64,000 bases of DNA from Bacteroides sp. GTDB lineage: Bacteria > Bacteroidota > Bacteroidia > Bacteroidales > Bacteroidaceae. The DNA lies in assembly GCA_021201335.1 (NCBI GenBank), contig JAJQFD010000016.1, positions 113,365 through 177,364 on the forward strand, read 5' to 3'. The position numbers were made by a program, and so were the translations under genes. This document shows, in pieces, positions 55,249 through 63,981 of the stretch (the first letter of the stretch is position 1; each line of letters opens with the position of its first letter). Below the pieces are notes generated by a model that was not told the DNA's origin, searched no databases, and saw only the letters and a program-made list of their open reading frames with translations.

Positions 55249-56001
55249 ATGAAAAAGATTTCTTTATGGGTATTACTTTTGGCCGTATTGGCATTTACAG
55301 GATGTAGTGATAATGACGACGATGAGCAGAATAATGGGAAAAAGAATTCATACGTATTAAAACTACCAACTTATTCACTGGAAACGGAATATATAGGAGA
55401 TACGGAAAATCCGGTTAAAACCTGGGAAGAAGGATCGGGTGAATATGCATTTCCCTGTTATCAGACTCTCTTGACGGACGAAAGCAAATTCTTTAACTTT
55501 GATTGTGTATCTACATCATACGGAATATACAGTGGTTTTGAATTTACAAATTTAACATCCGGTGATAAAAGCAGTATTACTAAAAAAGGAGTCAGTAATA
55601 ATACGTATGTAACAGCATATTACAATACTAGTGACGATTATGGAGTAGCAATCAAATTCAAACAAGGAGATTATAATGTAAAAGGACTTTATGTAACAAA
55701 CTCTTTGGCAGCCTATACATCTATTTCAGAAGGAGATAATTTTTCCAGAGAATTCCAAAATGGTGATTGGTATAAAGTTACGATCTATAACATGGATAAA
55801 ACAGAAAATGTGGAATTTTATTTAGCGGATTACCAGAATAACAAAACAGAGATTGTAACAGAATGGAAATGGGTTGATCTCACTTCCTTAGGAGAAACCA
55901 ATGGTTTGAGATTCGAATTATCATCAACCGATAATAATGAATATGGAATGCGTACTCCTGCTTATTTCTGTATAGATGGAATTACTATAGAGGAAAAATA
56001 A
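55249..56001 (+). CDS. DUF4465 lipoprotein under cobalamin riboswitch control (BtuH-like candidate)
   Basis: The track start (GTG 55198) precedes the real signal peptide; I use ATG 55249 (MKKISLWVLLLAVLAFTGC), 250 aa. Lipobox FTGC, then an Asp-rich tether (SDNDDDEQNN), which is typical of surface-exported Bacteroidota lipoproteins. The rest matches DUF4465: GLYVTNSLAAYTSISEGD, GDWYKVTIYNMD, VEFYLADYQNN, WVDLTSLGETNGLRFELSS and TPAYFCIDGITIE. Bacteroides surface lipoproteins from riboswitch-controlled cobamide loci, among them one called BtuH, bind cobamides; I believe BtuH belongs to DUF4465 but could not check it. By position, a cobamide-binding role is likely. No BtuB or ABC importer genes are adjacent. 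Confidence 0.82.
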   Translation: MKKISLWVLLLAVLAFTGCSDNDDDEQNNGKKNSYVLKLPTYSLETEYIGDTENPVKTWEEGSGEYAFPCYQTLLTDESKFFNFDCVSTSYGIYSGFEFTNLTSGDKSSITKKGVSNNTYVTAYYNTSDDYGVAIKFKQGDYNVKGLYVTNSLAAYTSISEGDNFSREFQNGDWYKVTIYNMDKTENVEFYLADYQNNKTEIVTEWKWVDLTSLGETNGLRFELSSTDNNEYGMRTPAYFCIDGITIEEK

Positions 56002-56057
56002 TATAAACCATTTACCGAAATAATAGGTAAACTCGGGCAATGGTAATAAAAATAAGA

Positions 56058-56110
56058 GGGAACACATTAAACTGAATATTAAAAACAGACAGTTTAATGG
56101 GTTTCCTTTT
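56058..56110 (+). terminator. Terminator after the DUF4465 gene
   Basis: GGGAACACATTAAACTG pairs with CAGTTTAATGGGTTTCC (two mismatches) around 15 nt, followed by TTTT. A smaller TTTACC/GGTAAA hairpin lies just before it. Confidence 0.8.
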
Positions 56111-56335
56111 AATATGGTTTTCCATCACTTTAGCTGAATACTCTTATAACAAATTTAAATGAGGGTATGTCAAAATTGACGCCACTTTTCTGTTAGATTA
56201 CGATCTATAAGCAACTCAAAGGAGGACTGGGCTTTTGAGACATTCACTTAAATCTGATAATTACTGGTATATAACACTTTTTATTTAATCCTTCAACTAA
56301 AGTGGAGAAGAACCTTTCATATTTACAATCTAACA
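56111..56335. other. Intergenic region between DUF4465 and the efflux operon
   Basis: About 225 nt without an ORF. It holds the downstream side of the convergent RND operon, but no obvious hairpin terminator was found for the minus strand. Nothing else recognised. Confidence 0.35.
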
Positions 56336-57757
56336 TTACTCTACTCCACCTCCAAGTGCACGGTACAAATCAGAAGTTGCCTGTAGCTGCTCTAGCTTAT
56401 CATTGATTTGAGTAAGCTTTGCATTCAATAAACTTTGTTGCGCAGTTAATACTTCCAGGTAATTGGCCTCTCCTGCTTTCAGCAATTCCTGCGTGAAATA
56501 AACAGCCTGTTCCAACGATTCTACCTGCAAATTGCGACTTTGAATTTTACGCAGAGAAAGTTCAAAAGTTGATAAGATACCAGATACTTCCTCGCTTGCT
56601 GAAAGGACAGTTTTCTCAAAAGTAAATAAGGCAGCACGCTGATCTGCTTTAGCAATTTCCAGTTGGGTTATAAGTTGTCTCCTGGCAAAAATAGGTTGGG
56701 TAAGTCCACCAATAATACTGGCAAATAAATGTTCAGGCTTAAAGAACTGACTTAAACCATTGACTGTAGTATATCCTAACAAGCCAGTCGTCAATTTAAT
56801 GGAGGGATAGAAACTGGCCCTTGCTACATTGGTTAATTCAAAGGCTGCCCGGAAAGCTAATTCTGCTTGTTGCACATCGGGACGCTTCGCCAACATCTGA
56901 ACAGGAATACCATACGCCAATTCTGTGGGAACGGCTTGCTGGTTCAAAAGTGTCCTTTGTATGGGTCCCGGCTTACGTCCCAGTAAGGTACTTATTGAAT
57001 TTTCAAGTTGCCTGATATTATTCTCTAAATCAGAAACAGATGCCTGAGCACCGTAAAGTGCTGCTTCTGTTTGTTTAACCGCTGCACCCGTTGTCATCCC
57101 TGCATCTCTTAACGCTATTGTCGTAATAAGATTCTCTTTCATTAGCTCAATCATATTCTGAGTAACCCGCAGCTGCTCATCCAGAGCCAGAAGAGAATAA
57201 TATGTATTAGCAAGATTGGAAATCAACGTTGTTTTTACCAGGTATTGGCCGGCATAACTATTAAGCATCTGGGCATATTTGGCTCTTGAATCCCTGTTCA
57301 TTCTCCCCCAAAGGTCTAACTCCCAGGTTGTAACAAGACCTAATGTATACGTTTCTTTGTGATAAGCCAAGGTATTTCTTTCTCTGGCGGTCCCCGTCAA
57401 TGGATCGGAAGAACTCAGACGAGTCTGCTCAAATTGTCCGCTCAGGGTAAGGTCCGGGAAATATGCTGCCCGCGCCATTCCTAAAGTAGCCTCTGCCTGC
57501 TTTACTCTCTCCAGAGCAATTTGCATATCATAATTATTCAGCAATGCCTCTTCAATTAAAGATTGTAATGCCGGATCCCTGAAATATTCTCTCCAGGGAA
57601 TATTAGCAATGCTGGTGGTATCTGTTTCCTCCCTATCTCTGAAAAGATTCTCCGTATCAATCTTTGGGGCTGTGTATCGGTTAAAGACCTGGCAGGAAGA
57701 TAGCCCAACCGAAAGAAGTAATATTCCAGTCAGTTTTTTTATATCCTTATATTTCAT
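56336..57757 (-). CDS. RND efflux outer-membrane lipoprotein (NodT/OprM-type)
   Basis: 473 aa TolC-like trimeric channel. Lipobox LSSCQVF (~22). Two repeated halves of coiled-coil plus beta strands (LIEEALLNNYDMQIALERV; LTLSGQFEQT; LALDEQLRVTQNMIELM; LAKRPDVQQAELAFRAAF; ASFYPSIKLTTGLLG). The family's RPDV motif is present. It takes drugs or other substrates from the inner-membrane pump to the outside. Third gene of the efflux operon, 12 nt after the AcrB-like gene. Substrate range unknown. Confidence 0.94.
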   Translation of the reverse strand: MKYKDIKKLTGILLLSVGLSSCQVFNRYTAPKIDTENLFRDREETDTTSIANIPWREYFRDPALQSLIEEALLNNYDMQIALERVKQAEATLGMARAAYFPDLTLSGQFEQTRLSSSDPLTGTARERNTLAYHKETYTLGLVTTWELDLWGRMNRDSRAKYAQMLNSYAGQYLVKTTLISNLANTYYSLLALDEQLRVTQNMIELMKENLITTIALRDAGMTTGAAVKQTEAALYGAQASVSDLENNIRQLENSISTLLGRKPGPIQRTLLNQQAVPTELAYGIPVQMLAKRPDVQQAELAFRAAFELTNVARASFYPSIKLTTGLLGYTTVNGLSQFFKPEHLFASIIGGLTQPIFARRQLITQLEIAKADQRAALFTFEKTVLSASEEVSGILSTFELSLRKIQSRNLQVESLEQAVYFTQELLKAGEANYLEVLTAQQSLLNAKLTQINDKLEQLQATSDLYRALGGGVE

Positions 57758-57769
57758 GTTATTTGTATC

Positions 57770-60700
57770 TTATCTTTTAGTTACTTTCTTCCCTCCTCTA
57801 CTCAAATATTCCTGTAGACTCTGGAAAACAACATATAGAATAGGTATTACCAATACCCCGATCATGGTACCAATAAACATACCACCTACCGCGCTAATAC
57901 CGATAGATCGATTTCCGATAGCACCGGCACCAGAAGCAAACATTAGCGGAAGCAAACCAATAATTAGGGCAAACGAAGTCATTAATATAGGTCGTAAACG
58001 GGCAATTGCACCATTTATCGCCGCATCAATAATACTCATTCCTTGTTGGCGCCGCTGAATAGCATATTCTACAATCAGAATCGCGTTCTTCGCCAGCAAG
58101 CCAATTAACATCACCATGGATATTTGCACATATATATTATTAACAATACCCTGGGAAATACCAAATATCATCAGGAATATAAATACACCCGATAAACCAA
58201 TAGGTAATGGTAACAATACAGCTAAGGGTATTATATAGCTTTCATAGAGAGCAGATAATAACAGATAAACAAAGATTAGACAGATACCAAAAATGAGGAC
58301 TGTTTGCCCCCCCCCGGTTCCTGCCTCTTCACGGGTTATACCTGAATATTCGTAACTGTAGTTTACAGGTAAGATAGAACGATTCTGAGATAACTCTTCT
58401 ACCACACGTAATACATCCCCTGTACTAAAACCATCCAGCATATTCGGAATGATAGTAATATCCATCGACTGATACATATTAAAGCGATCCAGTGTTTGAG
58501 GCGCAGTTACATCGGTAATATTAATAAAACTGGTAATAGGGGCCATATCTCCCGTAGATGTCTTCACATATAAACCGCTTAAATCATCCAATGTTTTTCG
58601 ATATTCCGGACCAGATTGCATCATTACCCTAAATTGCTTTCCGTACAGATTGATATTAGAGACATAAGAACTACCAATAAAAGCCTGTAATGTTCCCATC
58701 ACCTGAGACAAGGTTAATCCGGCTTCTTTGATTTTGGGGATATCCGCGTGAATAACCTTTTGCGGGAAATTCGGATTGAAGTTAGTCATAGCCATCATTA
58801 CTTCCTTTCTGGATCGTAATTGATTGATGAAGTTTTGAGTAACCTCATAAAATTGATTAATATCACCGCCCGTCCTATCCTGCAACTGCATTTCCACACC
58901 AGCACTCATACCAAATCCCTGTAAAGTTGGAGTGGCAACGAAAAAGAAAGTTGCATCCTGAATTGCACTTGTTCTCTCTGTAAGCAGGCTGGACACCTCA
59001 TTGGTTGTGATCTTTCTATCACTCCATGGATACATTTTAATAATAACCGTACCATAAGAACTTCCTAAACCACTCATGAAGTTTACACCTGTAATATTGG
59101 TAACATATTGCACTCCTTCGATATCCATTACAAGGTCTACTACCTGGTTCACAATACTATCTGTTCTTTCCAGGGAAGAGGAAGGAGGCAGAGTGATAAA
59201 TCCCAGAACACCTCCACTATCTTCCTGAGGAACAAACCCTGCAGGGATAGTTCGAAGTAAATAGACTAAAATAAGTACTGCCACGGCTATAATAGCACCC
59301 ATTATCCAACGGTGACTCTTTTTTACCAGGAATTGAAGTCCGGATTTATATTTTCGGGTTGCAGAATTAAATAACAGATTAAAGTTATCATAGAAGCGTT
59401 GCAGAAGTTTCTTCTTTTTCCCTTCTTCATGTGGTTTCAGAAACAGAGCGCATAAGGCGGGACTTAACGTTAAGGCATTAATGGCCGAAAGAATGATTGC
59501 AATAGCCAATGTTAGCCCAAACTGTCTAAAGAAGATACCTGAAGTACCCCCAATAAAACTAACCGGAATAAATACCGCCGACATTACCAAAGTAATAGAT
59601 ACAATGGCCGGTGTAATTTCCTTCATTGCTGTAAGTGTAGCTGCCTTCGGATCTTTCTCTCCCGCATCCAACTGAGCATGTACGGCTTCCACAACCACAA
59701 TTGCATCATCTACTACAATACCGATTGCCAATACCATCGCAAACAAGGTGAGCGTATTAACAGAAAAGCCCAATAATAATAAAAAGAAAAAGGTTCCGAT
59801 AATAGCCACTGGCACAGATATACCCGGAATAATAGTCGATTTGAAATCCTGAAGGAAAATAAATACAACCAGGAACACCAGTAAGAAGGCTTCAATCAGG
59901 GTACTTACCACTTTTTCAATAGATGCATCCAGAAATTGACTGGAATCCATCAAATAATTTACCTTAATACCGGGAGGCAATATATCTTCTGCTTCCTGAA
60001 TTACTTCCTTCACATTTTTAATAACTTGCTGTGCATTGGAACCGGCAGTCTGGCTAATACTAATAAAAACAGATTCTTCTGTTTTATTGGTTCTTGATTC
60101 TACGGTATAATTTAAAGAACCCAGTTCAACGTCGGCGATATCCTTTACTCGTAGAATCTGATTATTTTCCGACCGGATTATTATATCACCAAATTCTTCT
60201 GCCGTCTGTAAACGTCCTGTATATTTAAGGGTGTACTGGAAAGTCTGATCACTGTTTTGTCCTAACTCACCCGGGGCAGCTTCAATATTCTGATCCTGTA
60301 AAGCAGCCGTTACTTCCTGTGGTGTAATCTGATAAACAGCCATTACATCCGGTTTCAACCAGATGCGCATGGAATAATCCCGCGCTCCAAATACAGATGC
60401 TTGTCCAACCCCGTATACACGTTTTATTTGAGGGAGAATATAAATATTCGCATAATTTTGCAGATATTCCCCGTCATAATCCGGATTTGAGGTCGATAAG
60501 GCAATACCCAACAATGTACTGTTTTGTTGCTTAGCTACAGTAACCCCTATCTGGCTAACCTCCTGCGGTAAAACAGGTGTTGCCCGGGCTACCAGATTCT
60601 GGACATTCACCGCCGCAATATCCGGATTAATTCCTTGTGAGAAAAACACACGTATTGTTGCGGATCCGTTATTCGAGGCAGAAGAGGTCATATACGTCAT

Positions 60701-60922
60701 CCCTTCTACACCGTTTATTTGTTCTTCCAGAGGAATAACAACACTGTTCATTACCACATCAGCATTGGCTCCCGGATAGGATGCTGATACCTGTACGGTA
60801 GGAGGGGCAATATCCGGATACTGCTCTACCGGTAAACTTACAAGGCCTATTATTCCTAACAAAACAATAATAATGGATATTACTGTTGAAAGAACTGGCC
60901 TGTTTATAAATGTTTGTATCAT
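57770..60922 (-). CDS. RND efflux pump inner-membrane transporter (AcrB/HAE1 family)
   Basis: 1050 aa with 12 membrane helices and two large periplasmic loops. N-terminus FINRPVLSTVISIIIVLLG, QYPDIAPPTVQVSASYPGA, and proton-relay Asp pair in FAMVLAIGIVVDDAIVVVEAV (part; the VVDDAIV core is diagnostic). A second-half VNNIYVQISMVMLIGLLAKNA and GNRSIGISAVGGM are typical. A G9 run on the coding strand (C9 at 58317-58325) encodes GGG in TREEAGTGGGQTVL just before the second helix bundle. In this assembly it is in frame, but it could be slip-prone. Second gene of the operon, 40 nt after the adaptor gene. Confidence 0.96.
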   Translation of the reverse strand: MIQTFINRPVLSTVISIIIVLLGIIGLVSLPVEQYPDIAPPTVQVSASYPGANADVVMNSVVIPLEEQINGVEGMTYMTSSASNNGSATIRVFFSQGINPDIAAVNVQNLVARATPVLPQEVSQIGVTVAKQQNSTLLGIALSTSNPDYDGEYLQNYANIYILPQIKRVYGVGQASVFGARDYSMRIWLKPDVMAVYQITPQEVTAALQDQNIEAAPGELGQNSDQTFQYTLKYTGRLQTAEEFGDIIIRSENNQILRVKDIADVELGSLNYTVESRTNKTEESVFISISQTAGSNAQQVIKNVKEVIQEAEDILPPGIKVNYLMDSSQFLDASIEKVVSTLIEAFLLVFLVVFIFLQDFKSTIIPGISVPVAIIGTFFFLLLLGFSVNTLTLFAMVLAIGIVVDDAIVVVEAVHAQLDAGEKDPKAATLTAMKEITPAIVSITLVMSAVFIPVSFIGGTSGIFFRQFGLTLAIAIILSAINALTLSPALCALFLKPHEEGKKKKLLQRFYDNFNLLFNSATRKYKSGLQFLVKKSHRWIMGAIIAVAVLILVYLLRTIPAGFVPQEDSGGVLGFITLPPSSSLERTDSIVNQVVDLVMDIEGVQYVTNITGVNFMSGLGSSYGTVIIKMYPWSDRKITTNEVSSLLTERTSAIQDATFFFVATPTLQGFGMSAGVEMQLQDRTGGDINQFYEVTQNFINQLRSRKEVMMAMTNFNPNFPQKVIHADIPKIKEAGLTLSQVMGTLQAFIGSSYVSNINLYGKQFRVMMQSGPEYRKTLDDLSGLYVKTSTGDMAPITSFINITDVTAPQTLDRFNMYQSMDITIIPNMLDGFSTGDVLRVVEELSQNRSILPVNYSYEYSGITREEAGTGGGQTVLIFGICLIFVYLLLSALYESYIIPLAVLLPLPIGLSGVFIFLMIFGISQGIVNNIYVQISMVMLIGLLAKNAILIVEYAIQRRQQGMSIIDAAINGAIARLRPILMTSFALIIGLLPLMFASGAGAIGNRSIGISAVGGMFIGTMIGVLVIPILYVVFQSLQEYLSRGGKKVTKR

Positions 60923-60962
60923 TTGTTTTTATTGAAACAAGATTTTTAATGCCTGAGAATAA

Positions 60963-62078
60963 TTAATTGTACTGAATCTTTTTGCCCTGGCTAAGGGTAG
61001 CCACTCCATCAGCAACAATTTTTTCGCCTGAATTCAGTCCGCTGGTAACAGCATAACTTTTTCCATCGGGAGTAGGTACTACGGTGATAATTCTCTGTAC
61101 CACCGAATCTCCCTGTACAACATATGATAAAACTTTATCCTGTTGGGCAAATGTAGCTTTCTGTGGAATAACAAATACATTTTCCAATTCTTTCGGAATA
61201 GATACTCTCCCACTGGTACCACTTCTCAGCATTCCTTCTTCGTTAGGAAACTCAGCCCGGAAACTAGCTGAACCTGTGCTGACATTTACCAGTCCAGAGA
61301 TTGTTTCAACTTTACCTTTATAAGGATAAACCGTTCCAGTCGTAAGGGTTAGTGTTACTGGTGGAATATTCTTTATTTTCTGAGCCTGAGTATTTCCCTG
61401 CAAATCATTTAGAAAAGCTGCCAGCTCTTTTTCATTTAATGAGAAGTAGGCAAATACATTGCTTGTATTTGCTACGGTAGTCAACACATTACTGGAACTT
61501 ACCAAGCTACCTATCCGATAGGGAATTGTCCCGACCAGTCCATCTACAGGACTTGTTACTTCTTTCCAGCCTACTTTTGCTTCTGCATTATACAAGGAAG
61601 CTTGGGCCTGGGCCTGGGCAGCCAATGCTGTTTGATATGAATTCTCCAGGGTTGCTAATTGTACTTCACCAATAATCTGTTGTTCAGCGAGGGGACGCAT
61701 CCTGTCTACATTCAATTTGGCTGTATTAACTTGTGCTTCTGCACTAACCACAGCAGCACGGGCATTTAATAATTCACTATCCGCATCAGGCGAATTGATC
61801 CGAAATAGTCTCTGGCCTTTCTTCACCCGCGAACCTTCGTCCACATAAATCGCTTCAATGAAGCCATCAATACGCGGACGGATTTCAATATCTTCCTGAC
61901 CTCTGATAGTAGCCGGATAGACAGATTCCAACTGTGCATCTTGCTCCTGTAATACGATAATAGGATAAGTTTGTGGTGTAGCAGCTTCTTCATTGGAAGC
62001 AGTTTTGTTCTTACCACATGATGAGACGGCCATCCATATACAGAATGTTCCCACAATAATTTTACTAAATTTCATCAC
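60963..62078 (-). CDS. RND efflux periplasmic adaptor lipoprotein (AcrA-like)
   Basis: 371 aa membrane fusion protein. Lipobox AVSSCGKNK (~20). A lipoyl/barrel-sandwich half (RGQEDIEIRPRIDGFIEAIYVDEG; VTSPVDGLVGTIPYRIGSLV) flanks an alpha hairpin (RAAVVSAEAQVNTAKLNVDRM). Then a beta-barrel and membrane-proximal domain (LRSGTSGRVSIPKELEN; GLNSGEKIVADGVATLSQG). First gene of the efflux operon. A palindrome upstream (62155-62173) is a candidate operator, but no regulator gene is adjacent. Confidence 0.95.
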   Translation of the reverse strand: MMKFSKIIVGTFCIWMAVSSCGKNKTASNEEAATPQTYPIIVLQEQDAQLESVYPATIRGQEDIEIRPRIDGFIEAIYVDEGSRVKKGQRLFRINSPDADSELLNARAAVVSAEAQVNTAKLNVDRMRPLAEQQIIGEVQLATLENSYQTALAAQAQAQASLYNAEAKVGWKEVTSPVDGLVGTIPYRIGSLVSSSNVLTTVANTSNVFAYFSLNEKELAAFLNDLQGNTQAQKIKNIPPVTLTLTTGTVYPYKGKVETISGLVNVSTGSASFRAEFPNEEGMLRSGTSGRVSIPKELENVFVIPQKATFAQQDKVLSYVVQGDSVVQRIITVVPTPDGKSYAVTSGLNSGEKIVADGVATLSQGKKIQYN

Positions 62079-62154
62079 TAGTATATTAATTTAGATTATA
62101 TGTATTCCTTTAAAGAAATTAGACTAAGAAATATCCGGATTCGGAGATGTCTAT

Positions 62155-62173
62155 TGACAAATAAAATTTGTCA
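62155..62173. promoter_or_regulatory. Candidate operator in the efflux/Usp divergent region
   Basis: TGACAAAT-aaa-ATTTGTCA is a perfect 8-bp inverted repeat in the divergent gap between the RND adaptor gene and the Usp gene. ATCCGGAT (62132-62139) is a second palindrome. Both suit a dimeric repressor, but the regulator is unknown. Confidence 0.4.
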
Positions 62174-62292
62174 TACAAATAACCAATTACACCGTAATTA
62201 TGTTCTGATTAAAACCACAAAACAGAATATTTTACCAAAACAAAGCATCCGTTTAAGGCGTTTTAATAATAGAACTAATCAGCCGCATAATT

Positions 62293-63393
62293 ATGGAAGA
62301 TAGAATTGTAACACTGGCTATTCATACGTCAGGAAAATCCCAGATTTTAAAACAAGTTTTAGAAGAACATGGCATTGCCGTCTTTCTGGATAACACCGAC
62401 CCGGAAGCTATCCGGGTTCGAATCAGGGAAAATAATATTGCCAAAGCTCTTTTCATTATTGAAGAACATGGTCTTTTTAGTTATCGAGACCAGCAAACCT
62501 ATCAGCTCGACGACGGACGGAAACGTATTCTCGTAGCCGTTGATTTCTCTTCCTATTCACTAAACGCATGCCGCACTGCTTTTAATATAGCCCGTAATTT
62601 AAATGCGAAAGTTAAAATTCTCCATGTTTACAACAATGCGCGTTATTCCTCCACATTTCCTTTTGCCGATATATCCATAGATGAAAAAGATACTCGTGTT
62701 CTTAATAAAACACGAAAACAAATGTTGCATTTGTGCTGTAAAATTGATGAAATGATATCTAAGGGAGAACTTCCTTCCATTAATTATTCTTATTCCTTAA
62801 GAGAAGGTTTGGTAGTGGAAGATGAAATTGAAGACTTCATTTTGGAATATAAACCAATATTACTCGTTCTGGGTACAAAAGGAAAAGACAATAATGAGTG
62901 CCATCTTTTGGGAAATATTACAGCTGATATTATTGAGATAACCAATATCCCTGTATTGGCAGTACCGGAAGGTAAATTAACTGAAGATATATCAGATTCA
63001 ATCCATCTGGCTTTTCTTACTAATTTTCCGGAAAGAGATCAACAGTCTTTCCTTACTTTATATAGCTCACTGGGACTCAAAAAGAATGCGAAAATCACCT
63101 TGCTGCATGTAAATCTTATGAATAAAAAAGGGAATAAATGGTCTGAGGCAGACTTACAACACATGAAAGAATACATTCTTGATCAATGCCAGGATCTAAA
63201 CATTGAATATAAATTAATCAATTCACCCGATATATTAAAAGCGGTTACCACTTTCATACAAGACGAGCAAATTAATGTAGTGGCAGTTAATACCCAAAGA
63301 AGAAATGTGTTTACACGTATCCTTAATCCAAGTGTATCCCGCAAACTTTTATCAAATTCTGAAACAGCATTACTTGTCCTGAGAGGATCCTAA
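62293..63393 (+). CDS. Tandem universal stress protein with an N-terminal DUF2007-like domain
   Basis: 366 aa. Residues 1-65 (MEDRIVTLAIHTSGKSQILK; EAIRVRIRENNIAKALFIIE) look like a DUF2007-type signal-transduction domain. Two UspA folds follow, ~75-225 (KRILVAVDFSSYSLNACRTA; ILLVLGTKGKDNNECHLLGN) and ~230-366 (RNVFTRILNPSVSRKL; TALLVLRGS). The first has the G-2x-G-9x-G(S)-like nucleotide site only loosely conserved. Cytoplasmic stress-survival protein; ligand unknown. It is divergent from the efflux operon. Confidence 0.9.
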   Translation: MEDRIVTLAIHTSGKSQILKQVLEEHGIAVFLDNTDPEAIRVRIRENNIAKALFIIEEHGLFSYRDQQTYQLDDGRKRILVAVDFSSYSLNACRTAFNIARNLNAKVKILHVYNNARYSSTFPFADISIDEKDTRVLNKTRKQMLHLCCKIDEMISKGELPSINYSYSLREGLVVEDEIEDFILEYKPILLVLGTKGKDNNECHLLGNITADIIEITNIPVLAVPEGKLTEDISDSIHLAFLTNFPERDQQSFLTLYSSLGLKKNAKITLLHVNLMNKKGNKWSEADLQHMKEYILDQCQDLNIEYKLINSPDILKAVTTFIQDEQINVVAVNTQRRNVFTRILNPSVSRKLLSNSETALLVLRGS

Positions 63394-63447
63394 TCCAGCA
63401 ATATTAAACAATTTCCGGAAAAGACTTGTTATTCCAATAAACATTTA

Positions 63448-63762
63448 ATGATGATAAATATGACTGAAGATTATAAATTAATAAATAATGAAAGTAAAAG
63501 CCAATATGAATTTCATGTAGATAGTTATATTCCTAAAATCGAATATGTCATCAACAAGGATAACGATATTTTCCTGACACATACAGAAGTTCATCCGGCC
63601 ATTAGCGGAAAAGGTATCGGAACTCAATTAGTGAAGAAAACATTAACTGATATTGATAACAAGGATATGAAAGTGGTGCCACTATGTCCATTTGTGGCTA
63701 GCTATATCAAGGCACATCCGGAATGGATGCACCTGGTAAAAGAAGGAATCAGTATTGGATAA
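63448..63762 (+). CDS. Small GNAT-type N-acetyltransferase (YjdJ-like)
   Basis: 104 aa, of the short GCN5-related family with a single acetyl-CoA core: YVINKDNDIFLTHTEVHPAISGKGIGTQLV and a conserved CPFVASYIKAHPEW near the C-terminus. The start has Met codons at 1, 2 and 5; I keep the first. It is paired with the iron-sulfur gene 12 nt downstream, the same pair order as yjdJ-yjdI elsewhere. Acceptor unknown. Confidence 0.9.
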   Translation: MMINMTEDYKLINNESKSQYEFHVDSYIPKIEYVINKDNDIFLTHTEVHPAISGKGIGTQLVKKTLTDIDNKDMKVVPLCPFVASYIKAHPEWMHLVKEGISIG

Positions 63763-63774
63763 AAAACAATCAGT

Positions 63775-63981
63775 ATGGAAAAAAAATATTCTAACGGAGA
63801 AATAACCGTATCATGGAAACCGGAATTATGCATTCATGCCGGTAACTGTGTGCAAATGTTACCTCAAGTATATAAGCCTAGAGAAAGGCCCTGGGTTCAA
63901 ATTCAAAATGCAACAACCGAAGAATTGATCAACCAGGTAAACCAATGCCCTTCGGGAGCATTAAGTTACATAATGGAATAA
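63775..63981 (+). CDS. Divergent single-cluster [4Fe-4S] protein (YjdI-like)
   Basis: 68 aa. Cysteines in ELCIHAGNCVQMLP and a final NQCPSGALSY fit the mono-cluster Fer4_19 pattern (three or four ligands). It is small and soluble, with no signal peptide. It lies directly after the acetyltransferase. A redox or cluster-sensing role is inferred from the family. The window ends 19 nt later. Confidence 0.88.
   Translation: MEKKYSNGEITVSWKPELCIHAGNCVQMLPQVYKPRERPWVQIQNATTEELINQVNQCPSGALSYIME

Noticed and set aside
56111-56335. Possible insertion-sequence end near 56155-56240
   Set aside because: No terminal repeat pair, target duplication or transposase could be seen.
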